64,000 nt of DNA from Rhizophagus clarus. Lineage: Eukaryota > Glomeromycota > Glomeromycetes > Glomerales > Glomeraceae. Shown piece by piece: positions 23,111 to 35,351 of this stretch (positions within the stretch are counted from its first letter, which is position 1; each line of letters begins with the position of its first letter). The stretch covers positions 434,001 through 498,000 of the forward strand of contig BLAL01000278.1 of the NCBI GenBank assembly GCA_015698045.1. The letters are read 5' to 3'. The notes beneath the pieces were generated by a model. The model was given only the letters and a program-made list of their open reading frames with translations. It was not told the origin of the DNA and ran no database searches. The position numbers and the translations under genes were made by a program.

Positions 23111-23953
23111 AATTTAAATGATACTTTTAAAACTTAGCCCTTCAATAAATTAAACCACTTCAGCACGTGAAGTCATGACACCTGAACCTACTTTTTTAAA
23201 CAACTAATATTTTTATTGCATACACTAAAATATTATTTTGTCCACATGTTGAGTTACTTGGGTAAGACTGCTATCTATTGTTATCTGTCAGTCATATGTT
23301 TTCTCATTTTTCAAATTTTGACATGTTCCAATAAAGGTATTCTTTGATTTTTTTATAATATATTTAACAAAGACTATTCTTAGCCTCTAAACCAAGAGTA
23401 TTGGTCCAACCTGCAGGTATCTGTGATGAAGTACTACTTACAACGTACTGTAACTATGAAATCATAAAGTTAGTTTTAAATACTAATCAAAATTGAAATT
23501 TTAGGTTAATTACTTGTATATGAAATTTCGATGTGAAATAAAATGTATTTGGTAGAAGCCTGGGTTCGTTAATGATAAATTATAATTACTATCCAAAGAT
23601 AACAAATTCCGGATAATGCAGGGGCCTGCATTAATGTATCATTAACAAGAAAGTCATACTAACGATCCTGTACAGATCATGTGTAACCTTTTGTATGATC
23701 GGGCAAATCCGTCAGACAACAAGAAAAAGCAAATAAATAGAGCAATTTTGCAACTCCCATTTACTAAAAAAAAACTATTCCCCATACAAACATTTTAGTA
23801 GATTTCGTAACCATTATATCATATTATTCATATATTTCGCATAGAAATATTTTCTTTGGTATATTAAATTCAAAGCTCCACACATTAAATTCTTAAATAA
23901 TCAACCAATCTAAATTTTCTTTATTGGTGGAAACAAATAAACATAATCTAATA
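23111..23953. promoter_or_regulatory. 5' flank of Q/N-rich protein copy 2, similar to that of copy 3
   Basis: From about 23680 the words atgtgtaac..ttttgtatgat, ccgtcagac, tagaaatattttct, cattaaattc and taa(a)ttttctttatt occur in the same order as upstream of copy 3 (34640-34890). This suggests the duplication included about 250 bp of promoter or that these words are conserved control elements. A perfect hairpin aatgcagg-gg-cctgcatt is at about 23616-23633. Confidence 0.4.
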
Positions 23954-24421
23954 ATGGATAAAAATGAGCAATATACTTCACTTAACAACGTAGGAATTTC
24001 TAATACCTTTAATAATACTCATAATACTACACCTCCCGCGACTCAAAACGTTACGTTTGAATTTTACTTTCCTTTTCTTTTACCAAATGATACACGTATA
24101 TATCACGTTACATATCAATATACCGAATTACACCCATTAGAAAATGTCCGACTCTTGAATAATAGAATTAATTTATCTCATATTCCTGATCATCAGTTTC
24201 CACTTCATAATAATATTCATTCTCTAATTCAACAACAAATTCAACAACAAGTTCAACAACCTGTTTATCAACAAAATACTGAATATAACATTCAACAACA
24301 GCTCTTCGACACTACTTCTCAGATAGATTCAAGTAATAATACTCATGATACAACTTCGATCTCAATAAACGGAACTATTTCCGATAATATTCAAGATGGG
24401 GAAATTCAGAATTCTCCTTAA
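23954..24421 (+). CDS. Q/N-rich small protein, family of three, copy 2
   Basis: Intronless, 155 residues from the ATG at 23954. This start is chosen because MDKNEQYTS lines up with MDNNEQYTS of copy 3; the upstream in-frame codons lack an ATG. The core TQNVTFEFYFPFLL, NDTRIYHVTYQYTELHPLEN and RINLSHIPDHQFPLHNNIHS matches the other two copies, followed by glutamine-rich QQQIQQQVQQPVYQQN and a Ser/Thr/Asn-rich tail. No known domain recognised. It is closer to copy 3 than to copy 1 in both protein and 5' flank. Confidence 0.7.
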   Translation: MDKNEQYTSLNNVGISNTFNNTHNTTPPATQNVTFEFYFPFLLPNDTRIYHVTYQYTELHPLENVRLLNNRINLSHIPDHQFPLHNNIHSLIQQQIQQQVQQPVYQQNTEYNIQQQLFDTTSQIDSSNNTHDTTSISINGTISDNIQDGEIQNSP

Positions 24422-26212
24422 AGATTAGACTCGATTTAATATATTTTATTTCATAATCAAGAAATTCTTTTTTTTCTTTTCTATCTTGGATTTTTGTTTT
24501 TCTCTTTTAAGTTCGACTACAATGAACCAGATGTGATTCATCTTTTTTTCTTCCATTCAACTAGCTAAGTTGTTAATCTTGTATTATCATTACATTCTAG
24601 AGTATTTCTTTTAACGCAATTTTTTTATGATTTGATTATTTTATTTATTTATTTATCTATTATATTTATACTTATTTATACTTATACATTCACGTGTAAA
24701 CTAAAACGAAATAAACTTTTTTTTTTAAAAAAAAAAATTTCTAACTGCGCATAAGTATTTATAGTAAAAGATTTGGGATCCTAGTGTAAAATGTATAAAA
24801 TATAAGCTTTAAGCATTTGAACAGTGGCTTGAACTCTCTTATAACTGTGCGTCAAACTCACTCCTATGAGTTTGTATATACACTTGCTGCGGCTAGTTTG
24901 CAGACAAATATATTGGCAAGTGGCGATAAAAATTTAGGACGTTACCAGATCCGATATGATCAATATATGAGGATTAAAGATACTAGCATGTTATTCTGAT
25001 TTAACAGATTACCTAAACGAACTGACCTGAAAAGATTTTCAATTCTGTTAACAAGGTAAATTTTATAAAAACTCGCTCACAGTACCTAAAGTACCCTAGT
25101 TAATCTTTTAACTTTAAATGGGAGAACTTTGTATGATTCACATGATAATCACTATTTTTTTTTTAAAAAAAAATCTTATAGTGAGAAGACAACTTATTAT
25201 TAATTTATTTACCGAGAAATGCTATATTTTGTTTTTTTGTTTTGTTTTTTTTTTTAATTTTTAAAGTATTTATTTCTTTTTTGATAGTAATAATTTTTGT
25301 AGTTTTTTTATCATCATATCATCATAGTAATTTTTATCATTATTTGTATCCATCATTTTACTTTATTACGTATTTACGCATGATGTTCTTCATTTATCAT
25401 TTTTACTATATCGATTTTATATATTTGATATATTATATTAACCTATTGTCCATAGAGAAGTTATTATAAGAAAAAAATTACGATTATATTATATTACGAT
25501 TATTAATTGCGTTCTGATTATTTTGTTTCAATTATAAATAAATATGGTAGTCAAAAAAAAAAAAAAAAATAACATCTTAAAATGATTGATAAATGATAAC
25601 CTTAAATATCGGAAATTTACTCACCTGGGAATTTTCAACTTGCACCATTGTTTCCAATTGTACTACAATAAAGTCAGAGTTCAAAAAACAAAAAACAATT
25701 AGCATTTTAATTGTTAGCATAACTTTTAAATTTTAACTTAAAGATCGACTGTCAATTAATTGATTTCGTATTGTTGTCTGATTGTCATAATCAACTCCTC
25801 ATCATCTAAATTTAGATTTTAATTTCGGTGAAAAAAAAAAAAAATTCTTTATTCTTTTTTTATAGTTATTATGTTATGTATTATTCTGTCCTCTTTTACA
25901 AAGTGTAACTACGATTATTTTAAAAATCACATAATTTACATATTTGAGGAGACTGAATTTAATTCTATTAATATGATGTTATATCATGATTTAAGATGTT
26001 TATTGTTTTGATTTCCTTTTTCTCTGTTTTTTTTTTTTGATTTTACTTTCATCATAATAATTACCACTATTTAATCATCAAATATAAATACGTAAAAATT
26101 TCGAGATTCCAATTTTTTGTTGTCAAAAAATTATTGTTTTTTTTTTTTTTTTTAAAAAAAAATCAAATTAAATCTATTTTTCAAAATAGTTTACCCTTAC
26201 TACTCATTAAAA
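24422..26212. other. intergenic, no gene recognised
   Basis: 3' flank of copy 2, then AT-rich DNA with several poly(A/T) blocks (about 24720, 25145, 25555, 25830, 26135). A 60-codon frame near 24817 lacks any motif. Confidence 0.35.
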
Positions 26213-27220
26213 ATGATACAAATTCCCGATAACTGTCTTTCTGAAATTTTTGAAAATTTAGATGGCCTTTCTTTATCTTCATGTATACTCGTTTGTCGCA
26301 TCTGGCGTCAAATTTCTGTCACAATTTTATGGAGAAGTATTTGGAAGATTGAAACTTTTATTACTTGTCTTCCAGATGAATCAAAGGATAACTTACGTAG
26401 GAATGAAATTCCAGTCCCAAGGGGAACTCCATTTTTCAATTATGCATTGTTTTGCAAAAAATTCTCATTTTGTGACATCCAAGGACGTCTTGAATTTTTT
26501 CTCAATAGACGACATTCTGCTTCATCTACTATTAGTATGGACCAAAAAATAAGTGTTTTATCGCACGAGTTCCTTAATTTACTCATGAACAACGTATCAT
26601 TAAACATGTTAGATCTACTACACTCAAAAACAAATATAACAAATTTTGCCTCATTATTTAGAGTAAACAATTTTTTGCAAAATGTGAAGGAGTTATATTG
26701 CGAGTCATATTATGTATCAGGATTTTATTCTGAATTATTCCAAGTATGTCACAATGTGCAATCATTAGATTTAATACTACAGCATTCTATTACAAATACA
26801 AATGACCTCGCAAATTTTTTATCTGGACAGAGAAATTTGAATTACCTTGAAATTTGGCAATTCGATGTACTTGAGGATCAAGATATAATCTTAAGGAGTA
26901 TTCCTAATTCAATAATCGAATTAGGTCTTTCTGTGCTAGGTCTTGTTAATCTGCGTTCAATTATTGGAAATTTGAATAATCTGAGAGTTCTTAAACTTTC
27001 TATTCTCAATAAATATGATTATTACGGTATCGAAACTCTGGATTTTCCACACCTAAAAGTATTGAAATTTTTACATGCAGATACAGCACCAACGGAAGAA
27101 TTTATATACATGTTCTTAGCTCGGCATGGTAATAAATTAACAGAAATTCGTATAGACAATATTAGTCAATCATTACGTAATAATATTAATATTAATTGGC
27201 CAAATGTAATTGTTAAATAA
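26213..27220 (+). CDS. F-box/LRR-like protein, C-terminally short
   Basis: 335 residues, intronless. Residues 1-40 form an F-box (IPDNCLSEIFENLD, SLSSCILVCRIWRQIS, VTILWRSIW), expected to bind Skp1 in an SCF ubiquitin ligase. The family hallmark CLPDES follows, then FNYALFCKKFS and leucine-rich repeats (NLNYLEIWQFD, NLRVLKLSILN). Compared with the 465-residue paralogue at 29998 it lacks about 130 C-terminal residues: it stops after NWPNVIVK where others continue through further LRRs and the conserved FxxNWxxR ending. The downstream DNA holds no continuation, so this copy may be truncated but could still fold. The ATG lies directly before the F-box. Confidence 0.78.
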   Translation: MIQIPDNCLSEIFENLDGLSLSSCILVCRIWRQISVTILWRSIWKIETFITCLPDESKDNLRRNEIPVPRGTPFFNYALFCKKFSFCDIQGRLEFFLNRRHSASSTISMDQKISVLSHEFLNLLMNNVSLNMLDLLHSKTNITNFASLFRVNNFLQNVKELYCESYYVSGFYSELFQVCHNVQSLDLILQHSITNTNDLANFLSGQRNLNYLEIWQFDVLEDQDIILRSIPNSIIELGLSVLGLVNLRSIIGNLNNLRVLKLSILNKYDYYGIETLDFPHLKVLKFLHADTAPTEEFIYMFLARHGNKLTEIRIDNISQSLRNNININWPNVIVK

Positions 27221-27795
27221 AACATCAATATTTATTAGAATAAATAAGTATATAATATTATTTCCTAAAAAAATTTAGTATAATACTAGCTGCTCGTTGC
27301 TTTGCACTAGGATTAACAAGTTGGTTTAAACAATATAATGATATATATTGAAAAAAAAATTCTGTAACGTGATTTGTCATTAATATTAATTGACAATAAT
27401 CTAACAGTTATTTATTACATTGGTTAATTTATTAAAAAAAAAAAAAAAAAAATACAAAAAAAGGATAATCCTAACATACGATAAAATATGATTTAATATA
27501 ATTATCACAAATTCTCCTTTTCCTCTTTTTTTTTATTTTTTAAAATCTATCAAATAATAAAAAAGTCCAATATTTTTAAAGAATTTAAGTGGGGGTATTG
27601 TTATTAGGCTGTAACTATTTTTATTTACAATAAATATGTTTTTTTTTTAAAATTGCAGTTAAGTAAACAAAGACTTGATCATTTGTTAAGTATGAAAATA
27701 CACGTATGTTAATTTTATTAATATTGTTTAAATACTTGTGAAGAAATATTAGATGGTTTTATTTTAAGAAAAACTGTACTACATTTATTTTTTAA
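27221..27795. other. intergenic, no gene recognised
   Basis: AT-rich. ctagctgctcgttgctttgc followed by actagg at about 27287-27312 stands out in base composition and is bounded by CTAG at both ends; nature unknown. Confidence 0.25.
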
Positions 27796-28800
27796 TTTTA
27801 AAGCGTGCTTCAGTTCTTGTCGAACAATTTCCTGAATGCCATTTCCCAAATGTACCTTTTCCCGAAGTCAATTTCCTGACGTCAATTTCCCAAATGCTTA
27901 TTCCCTGAACTGGACCATTTCCCGAATCCTGATTTCCCAATTTCCCAATTTCCCAAACTGGACCATTTCCCGAATCCTGATTTCCCAATTTCCCAATTTC
28001 CCAAACTGGACCATTTCCCAAAACATACAATGTCCCAAATCCCCAATATCCCAAATTTCAATATTCCGAATCCCCAATATTTTGAACATATCTTTTTTTA
28101 AAAAATTCTTTATTATGAACGCCAAAGACAAAACTAACCATTTACTAACGACTTCAACTTAGGCATACTGTATAACGTATGTATCTATACATATAACCAC
28201 TATTTTTCAAGTAAAACCTATCTAATACAATAATTAGAAATATTAAATTAAAATAAAATGAAAATAAAAGAAAATAAAATAAAAAAAAAAAAGATAAAAA
28301 AGAAGCAAACAATTAAAATAATAAAAGACATAAACTAAATTAATCTAAGATCTGAAAATTGTAATAAATAAAACGTGAAATAACCAATAGTTAATTCTTG
28401 TTAACCTTTGCTAAACAATATCTTGATTCTTGAACATATCACATATAATACATTTTATTTCACATATACATTATATTTAACAAATATGCTATATTAAATA
28501 ATTAATCAGATTAACTACATTAACTAAACTGCATATATTCAATATAACGTTTAAAAGATTCGGAATATTGTAATTCGGGATATTGGGGATTTGGGACATT
28601 GGCATTCGAGATATCGGGATTCAGGATATTGGATTTTTGGGAAATAGTCCAGTTCGGGAAATTGGGAATTCAGGAAATTGGGATCAGGAAATCGGAATTT
28701 GGGATATTGACTTTGGGAAGAGGTACAGTACAGTACATTCGGGAAAATGGCATTCGGAAAATCATACTGTAACTGGTTTCAGTGCCTTTGCTCATCAACA
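27796..28800. mobile_element. foldback element with TTTCCC/GGGAAA minisatellite arms
   Basis: Left arm (about 27805-28085) is built of (a)tttccc(a/g)aat words, with a 48-bp unit starting ctggaccatttcccgaatcc repeated at 27957 and 27909 and partly at 28008. Right arm (about 28560-28790) is the inverse: gggaaattggg, gggatattgggg, gggacattggcattcg. The reverse complement of the right arm keeps the order of words in the left arm (gaatgccattttcccgaatg, then cagtcaatatccc-like, gaactgga(c)(t/c)atttccc, caatgtcccaaatccccaat, aatattccgaatc). The spacer of about 470 bp is AT-rich. ORFs here are repeat artefacts. Confidence 0.68.
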
Positions 28801-29997
28801 TTTTATATAAAATTATACACTATGACATATTTTTTAACAATTTTTTTTAAATTAAATAGGCCTTGGAGATTTAGATATTAATTTTCATTATGCTAGTTTT
28901 GAATGTTTATAAAATAATTAATGGTTTTATGTGTATTTGAAACTATTTCATTAAAAATAATGTTTATTAGTTTATTAAATTGATTTTATTTTAATAAATG
29001 TGAGTATAAAAATAAATGAGTGATAAAAAATTTATTTAAAATAAATTATAAATTTTTTTTCAAGGTAAATGTTGTAAAACAATTATCTAAAATAAAATAA
29101 ACATTTGCTGCCATACTGATCGCGTAACAAAAGAAGTAATGCATGGTAAAAAATTTCGGAATCGGAAACAAATATAACATGATACTACGATAACAAGCCA
29201 TCTTATGTTTCATGCCTTTATTTAAGGGGAGTAACGTAATTATGTAATTTTGCCACTTTACATTACACACTTAGCCAATATACGTTACGCACTTGCTACC
29301 TACAATGACATTTTACTAAACTTATATCTTAATTACAAAAAAATAAATGCATTTCAATGGTAAGAAAGGAAGTTGGTTGAATCTATTTTTCAAAAGACAA
29401 ATGCAAAACTTTAACAAAAGTTACATTTTTAAATAGTTTTGCATTTTGCTATTTTTCTAAGATATTTCTTCCATAGATTATAATATAATATTTTATATAG
29501 AATTTAGTTTGGTAATATTTTCCATAGTATTTCATATAGTATTTGGTACTAAATATAACTTTTTTGTAGTCCTCAGTTAATTTATGTGCAGTTCTATGGA
29601 CCAACTTGTAAATTTTTTAATAAATCTTCATTGAAAACAACTTTCAATTATTATAATAATGAAGAAATTTTCCATATCTATAAATATTGAAATTTATTTA
29701 CGAAGAACTCAACCTATAATAATAAATGAAGTTTTAAATAATTATGAAATATTAGTAAATTAAAAGAAATACTGTATATATTACTAGCACTATATATTTA
29801 ATGATTTATTATATAATAATAATATTGATAATTTTGATCCAAATATTATAAATATTAGTTAACAATTATAATCAACATTAATCTTTATTAGATACGTACA
29901 TATAATCATATATCTTAAATCTTATTTTAAAATTAAAATAATTTAGTATAATATCATTAATAATATATTAATAAAGCTACTTTTTATATATTTTATC
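28801..29997. other. intergenic, no gene recognised
   Basis: AT-rich 3' flank of the next (minus) gene; no supported ORF or repeat. Confidence 0.35.
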
Positions 29998-31395
29998 TTA
30001 ATAATTAACTAACTTAATGGATCCTAATTTGATATATTTTTCAATTACATTTATATTTCCATTATTTTTAATAAAAGAGTTAGAACCAGTAATAACCAAA
30101 GAAAGTGATTTTTGTGGTATTCGATTTTCCCAACTTTTTAAAAATATTTCTAATTCTTCTGGTACTAATGTTGATTTTATTTTATCACCATAAAATAATT
30201 TTAACTCACAAAAATTTTTAGGTGATTCATTAACAATTAATTCGAATAAATGTTTTTCATTGAATTCACCTAGGGAACACATATTAATTTTAATACTTTC
30301 TAAAAATGGAAGATCATTAAAAAAATACTTTAATTCTAATGAATGAATATTTGTAAGATCAGTATTAAGGATTCTAGCATTTTTACAATATTTACGTATA
30401 ATTCTATTTAAATGTTGATTATTCTTATTAATATAAATTATTTTTAAGTTACTTCCATTATTTATCAAGAAATCTGTTAAAGGTTCAGGACGATAGAAAT
30501 CACTCATACATCCAAGTTTTTCATCCCAAACATCTCTTTTTGCAAAAAAATGAGCTTTATGAGATGAAAATGTGAATTCTTGTAAATTTGAAAGATTATG
30601 AATGGTATGTAAAGGTATATAACTACTTCCAAATCCATTAATAAAAGCAAATTTGATCAAAGTACTAGGGATTTTTGCTATTAGATAATCACATTCAAAA
30701 TAAGAGAATTTTTCAAAGGATAAGTATACCAAATTTTTTTGAGTAGAAATTAAATCTCTAAATATATAAAATTTTTCCTTAACTACAGATATTAAATCTC
30801 TAGACATATCTGAATGATCTGTGGCTGAAGTTATTTTTAACGTTTGTATAGTATGACATACTTGAGTTAATTGATAGATAAATTTAGGATAAATATTTGA
30901 GTAACAGTGTAATTCTGAGAGATTATTTATTAATTCAAAATGTGTAATGAAGGTCTTCATATTGTTTTCAGTTGAAAATTCGATAGGAAAGTTTAATTTT
31001 CTCAAAGAAGTAATTTGACTCATAAGAAATTTAATTATTTCTTGTCTTATACAATTTTTTGAACTTTGAAAAATTGAAATAGATTGTTGTTTCTTAAAAA
31101 GCCATTCAATATTATTATTAAGTTCATGATATGATATACATTTACAAAATCTTGCGTAATTAAATAATAGAGGTTTTGAAGCTGTGATTGAAATTCCATT
31201 TTCAATTAAGATCTTTTTTGACTCATCTGGAAGGCAGTTAATTAAAGTATAGTAATTTCTAATTCTTCTCCATAAAATCTTGACAGAAATTACACACCAA
31301 AGGTGATTTACTAACAAGCATGAATATAAAGTTTCTTCATCATCTTCTAGATATTCAATAATTTCATTGAGGCAATCAACATTAAGTCGTGTCAT
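29998..31395 (-). CDS. F-box/LRR-like protein, full length
   Basis: 465 residues, intronless. Residues 1-42 are an F-box (LNVDCLNEIIEYLEDDEETL, SCLLVNHLWCVISV, ILWRRI) that should recruit Skp1/cullin. The family signature CLPDES is at about 55, FNYARFCKCIS follows, and the rest is divergent leucine-rich repeats with NLKIIYINKNNQHLNRII and a C-terminal FLKSWENRIPQKSLSLV block, then IEKYIKLGSIKLVNY at the end. These features are shared with 1-887, 26213-27220 and the 43.4-44.2 kb pseudogene, showing a locally expanded family. LRR divergence is usual for F-box substrate receptors; the target is unknown. No lesion seen. Confidence 0.85.
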   Translation of the reverse strand: MTRLNVDCLNEIIEYLEDDEETLYSCLLVNHLWCVISVKILWRRIRNYYTLINCLPDESKKILIENGISITASKPLLFNYARFCKCISYHELNNNIEWLFKKQQSISIFQSSKNCIRQEIIKFLMSQITSLRKLNFPIEFSTENNMKTFITHFELINNLSELHCYSNIYPKFIYQLTQVCHTIQTLKITSATDHSDMSRDLISVVKEKFYIFRDLISTQKNLVYLSFEKFSYFECDYLIAKIPSTLIKFAFINGFGSSYIPLHTIHNLSNLQEFTFSSHKAHFFAKRDVWDEKLGCMSDFYRPEPLTDFLINNGSNLKIIYINKNNQHLNRIIRKYCKNARILNTDLTNIHSLELKYFFNDLPFLESIKINMCSLGEFNEKHLFELIVNESPKNFCELKLFYGDKIKSTLVPEELEIFLKSWENRIPQKSLSLVITGSNSFIKNNGNINVIEKYIKLGSIKLVNY

Positions 31396-32005
31396 TTTAA
31401 ACCTTTCAATTACTAGTAGTATAACAGTTTAAGATTTTAAGATTTAAGTATTGAATATATTTAATGCAAAAGCAAGTAGTTTGAATTTGACATGAGATAT
31501 ATATATATATAATAAAATGCAGTCATATGTTAATCAAACAATTAATGCATCTGACTAGTTATGACTGAATAGATTCTTGATATACTTTGTTGAAACTCAC
31601 ATATTTAGAATTCCTATTGGTTACCAATTAGATATAACCACGCAACTGTTTCACTTCATACTTTTTAATTTATTGTGCTATAACACTGATAAGCCACTGT
31701 GGTTTTGCTGCACTTTCGTGTATCACGTGATATAATAAGGTTTTTTTTATTAATTCCGGGGTCTGCCACTAGTAGTACCACATGAATCAATCACGCAAAT
31801 GTAATGTGATTTGTCATCCGGCCTGCTTCTAAAAATAGATTTTATTCGTCATACACGTCTCAGTCGCCTCAACCCTTTGTGTTTCCATGATCCATAACTG
31901 AGAGTCAAATCCTATTTGTCACACAAGTTAATCGTTACATATAATCAATAATTTATTACAAAAAGATCATAATATTCATTTTTTTTTTATTTATTTATGG
32001 CCGCG
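31396..32005. other. 5' flank of the F-box gene
   Basis: AT-rich with a (ta)6 run at about 31499-31510; no ORF. Confidence 0.3.
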
Positions 32006-32493
32006 TTAGTGTTGTGATCCGCTCGACATATAGTGCGGCCGCGGATACGACCCCCGGACACCTGACCAAAATCAATCAAAATCATCAAAAATAATACCTT
32101 CATCCGAGAAATGATTAGTGCTTTTAGTTAATTTTCCTACATCGCCTGATATTAATCACGTTAGTATTAAAACAACTCAAAATCAGAATTTACCCAAGTT
32201 CAAAGTTAAGCTTTTATAAGTCATATTTATAACAAAATAAATTTGATGTCGAAACCTTTCTGCAAACTTCCATAACATTCTAAAAATCCCAAGTAAATTC
32301 CCATTGGTTCTCAAATAAATAAACCAATCATCTAATTAATTATAAAATTCCCTGGAATCTTGCCCTTACACCGTCAGTATTATAATCCAAGGATAAAATG
32401 CGAGGATGTCCTCAGATCATCCGTCGGGATATCCGGATATAGGATTAGCGATCCGTGGATACGGAAGAGATTATCCATGGATTGCAACACTAA
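32006..32493. mobile_element. about 490-bp MITE-like element
   Basis: Left ttagtgttgtgatcc (32006-32020) and the reverse complement of 32479-32493, ttagtgttgcaatcc, match at 13 of 15. Both ends lie next to T/A runs, and both are followed inward by ggat-rich sequence (gcggccgcggatacg on the left, ggatacggaagag / gatccgtgg on the right). It is markedly more GC-rich than its surroundings and non-coding. Confidence 0.5.
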
Positions 32494-34892
32494 AAAAAAA
32501 TAACTCTGACCTTTTGTTTAGACTACCACGATAGATTAAATCATCGTCATATTACCAAAATAGGTGTATTTGTAATTGGACTAACATAATTACAACTCGA
32601 TTCACGTTGTGAGAATTATATTGGAAAATTATAATATACTATTTTCAATCCGATTGGAAAGCTAAACTAGACTTAACAGTTTCAAAAATTATATTTGATT
32701 AAACTAATGTTGCGAGCGAAACCAGAACCTTTTGCCATGCAAAACCTACTAGGCGAAACTGGTTTCGCCACAGACATAAAAACTGCAACCGTAATCCAAA
32801 AAGGGAATTAAAATGGCTGATATCTCACAATGCATACAGTACGTGCAACTAGATGCATCTAATCTTGGAGTAAAATAAAATTGAAAATGGTATAAATTAT
32901 CAGTTTATTATCATGCAAATGCAAACAGGAAGGAAATTTAGGGTTTCGGAAATTTGGGACAAGTTTCGGAATTTGACATTAAAGGACGAAACATTTCGCC
33001 AATCACAAGAGATTTTATTTAGTAAAATTAATTATTATTATACAAAGATGCCATCCGTATAGATTAATAAAGAGGATGATATTATATACGAAGAAGACTT
33101 TAAATATGGAGGTTAAGAAAACTTGTCCATTTAACCGATACCTGTTTCATCGACATAATTCAACTTATCGACTCGACATCTTGTTTTCCAAAACCATTTC
33201 AACGAACTTCCATTTTGCTGACATACAATTGACATGATCGTTTAACTATGTAATTAAAAAAAAAAAATTTTTTTTTTTGTATTTGAAATTCCCAGTTTTT
33301 GTCAAATTATATATTTATTCGTTACTTAATAATAGCCAGAAATGAAAAATTCCTATTTGACAGAAAGCTTCATAAATATCTATCTTGTAACACTTTTGTA
33401 TCAATAATTTATTACATTATTTATTTTTTCACAATTCATGCATTATTTACTCTAAAATCCTTTTTTTTTTTGTGCAGAAACTGATGAATTTATTTAAATT
33501 TTGTTGAAAATGGAAAGTCGGGCGGTAATTTTTCTCGTCGGTGAAATGACTGTCTGTATAACGCTGCAAATAATTGATTTCTATTATTATATTTATAATT
33601 AGTACTCTTATCATAGGCAACATAAATTACATAAAGAAAGGTTTACTACTATTCATGTTCATCAAAAATATATTATATCTAATTAGGACGTGATAATGTT
33701 CTGTCCAATAAACGTCAAGGTAATTGATTATTTAATTATTTGATTATGCATGAACACTTTTCAGTCATTTTTAATTAAATCATTATTTTATATATGTTTA
33801 GATAACACAAATTAGAAAATCAAAAGTCAATACGAATGTTCCTGTGAAATGTAAACACAATGCACAGTCAAGTAGTAAAACAAAAAGGCCTAGGAAAATA
33901 TTAATAAGAATGATAAACCAGATAAAGAAAACAAATACTCATAAAAACGAGAACGAGTTGTGACTGTGAAATTGCATTAAGAATGAGAGGCTAATGTTCA
34001 CGTAATAGAGTTGGCAAATCTTAAAAAGGAGTGTATATTGCAACTTAATAATAATTAAGTTTAATCAGTATTTTTGTAAATATTCATGCTATAATAAAGA
34101 TTTAAGAAATAAAATTTATTAAGACTTAATTACACCTTTTAATATTTTTTTTTTTGAATTTCAATAAAATATAGGTCGCACTAAAATTTAACATTGATTC
34201 TATTTTCAGTTATTGGTAAATACACATTTCAAATTTCCTTAACCTTGCGAAGACTATTGATTTTATAAATTTAATCACAGGTTATCAATTATAATCCTGC
34301 CAAATGCCAATATTAATTCAAATTTCATCAAAATCATTTTAATAAAAATGTAAACAAGCTATTAAAGTTATTTTCAGTTATTGAGTATTAATTTATTAAA
34401 CAAAAAGTTATAATGTAATAAAGTTATTTCTACAATCTTATGTTAATTGGCGATTCATTATAATTTATATGACTATTTTTTTTTTTTTTACCGGTAAACA
34501 AAATTTTATTGGGAGAAATATATTGGATTTAGTGAACTGGCTAGGCCTTCAGTTTAAAAGGCTTTCTTAGGAAATAATTGTCCGTTCAAGAATACAAATC
34601 AAGTAACGAGGAGAGTTTCTTGTTTTATAACTGTTTGTATGACGAGTATGTGTAATAAACTTCTTTGTATGATTGCTAGATTAGTACTAATCTGATTATT
34701 TATGTTGTTATGTCGCAGATCATGCAGTCCGTCAAATCTTAAATATAAATTTAAGTGGATTTTTCTCCATATCTATCATATTTCCCTTAGAAATATTTTT
34801 TACTTTTTGCATATTGAATAAAAACTTTAAAGAAAATTTTTAAGTTTTCCGCATTAAATTCAACCATAATTTAATTTTCTTTATTAATAACA
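32494..34892. other. gene-poor interval; 5' flank of copy 3 at its right end
   Basis: A perfect palindrome ggcgaaac-tg-gtttcgcc is at about 32752-32769. TTTCGGA words recur at 32940-32990. Around 33800-33960 plus-strand sequence is lysine-rich when translated but broken; no family seen. 34640-34890 resembles the 5' flank of copy 2. Confidence 0.3.
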
Positions 34893-35351
34893 ATGGATAA
34901 CAATGAACAATACACTTCATTTAACAACGTAGAAAATTTGAATACTTTTAATAATACTGCAACTCCCGCGTCTCAAAACGTTACATTTGAATTTTACTTT
35001 CCTTTTCTCTTATCAAATGATACACGTATCTATCACGTTACATATCAATATACCGAATTACACCCATTAGAAAATGCTCGACTCTTGAATAATAGCATTA
35101 ATTTATCCCATATTCTCGATCATCAGTTTTCACTCCATAATAATATTCATTCTCTAATTAGACAACAGATTCAGCAACAAGTCCAACAACCTGTTTATCA
35201 ACAAAATAATGTTCAACAACAACAAATTTTTGATACCACTTTACAACCCACTTCTCAAGTATGTTCAGATAATAATAATAATTATGATACATCTTCAAAT
35301 ACAGTAAACGATAATATTCCAGGAGATATGAGATTTCAAAATTCTTCTTAG
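34893..35351 (+). CDS. Q/N-rich small protein, family of three, copy 3
   Basis: Intronless, 152 residues, starting MDNNEQYTSFNNVENL. The core SQNVTFEFYFPFLL, NDTRIYHVTYQYTELHPLEN, NNSINLSHILDHQFSLH and IHSLIRQQIQQ is conserved with copies 1 and 2. The tail is Gln-rich then Asn-rich and ends FQNSS, like FQNAS of copy 1. No recognised domain, signal peptide or membrane segment. Three copies spaced about 10 kb apart on the same strand argue for segmental or transposition-associated duplication of a translated gene. Confidence 0.7.
   Translation: MDNNEQYTSFNNVENLNTFNNTATPASQNVTFEFYFPFLLSNDTRIYHVTYQYTELHPLENARLLNNSINLSHILDHQFSLHNNIHSLIRQQIQQQVQQPVYQQNNVQQQQIFDTTLQPTSQVCSDNNNNYDTSSNTVNDNIPGDMRFQNSS

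Noticed and set aside
27785..28162. Open frames on both strands across TTTCCC repeats
   Set aside because: Repeat translation without gene features.
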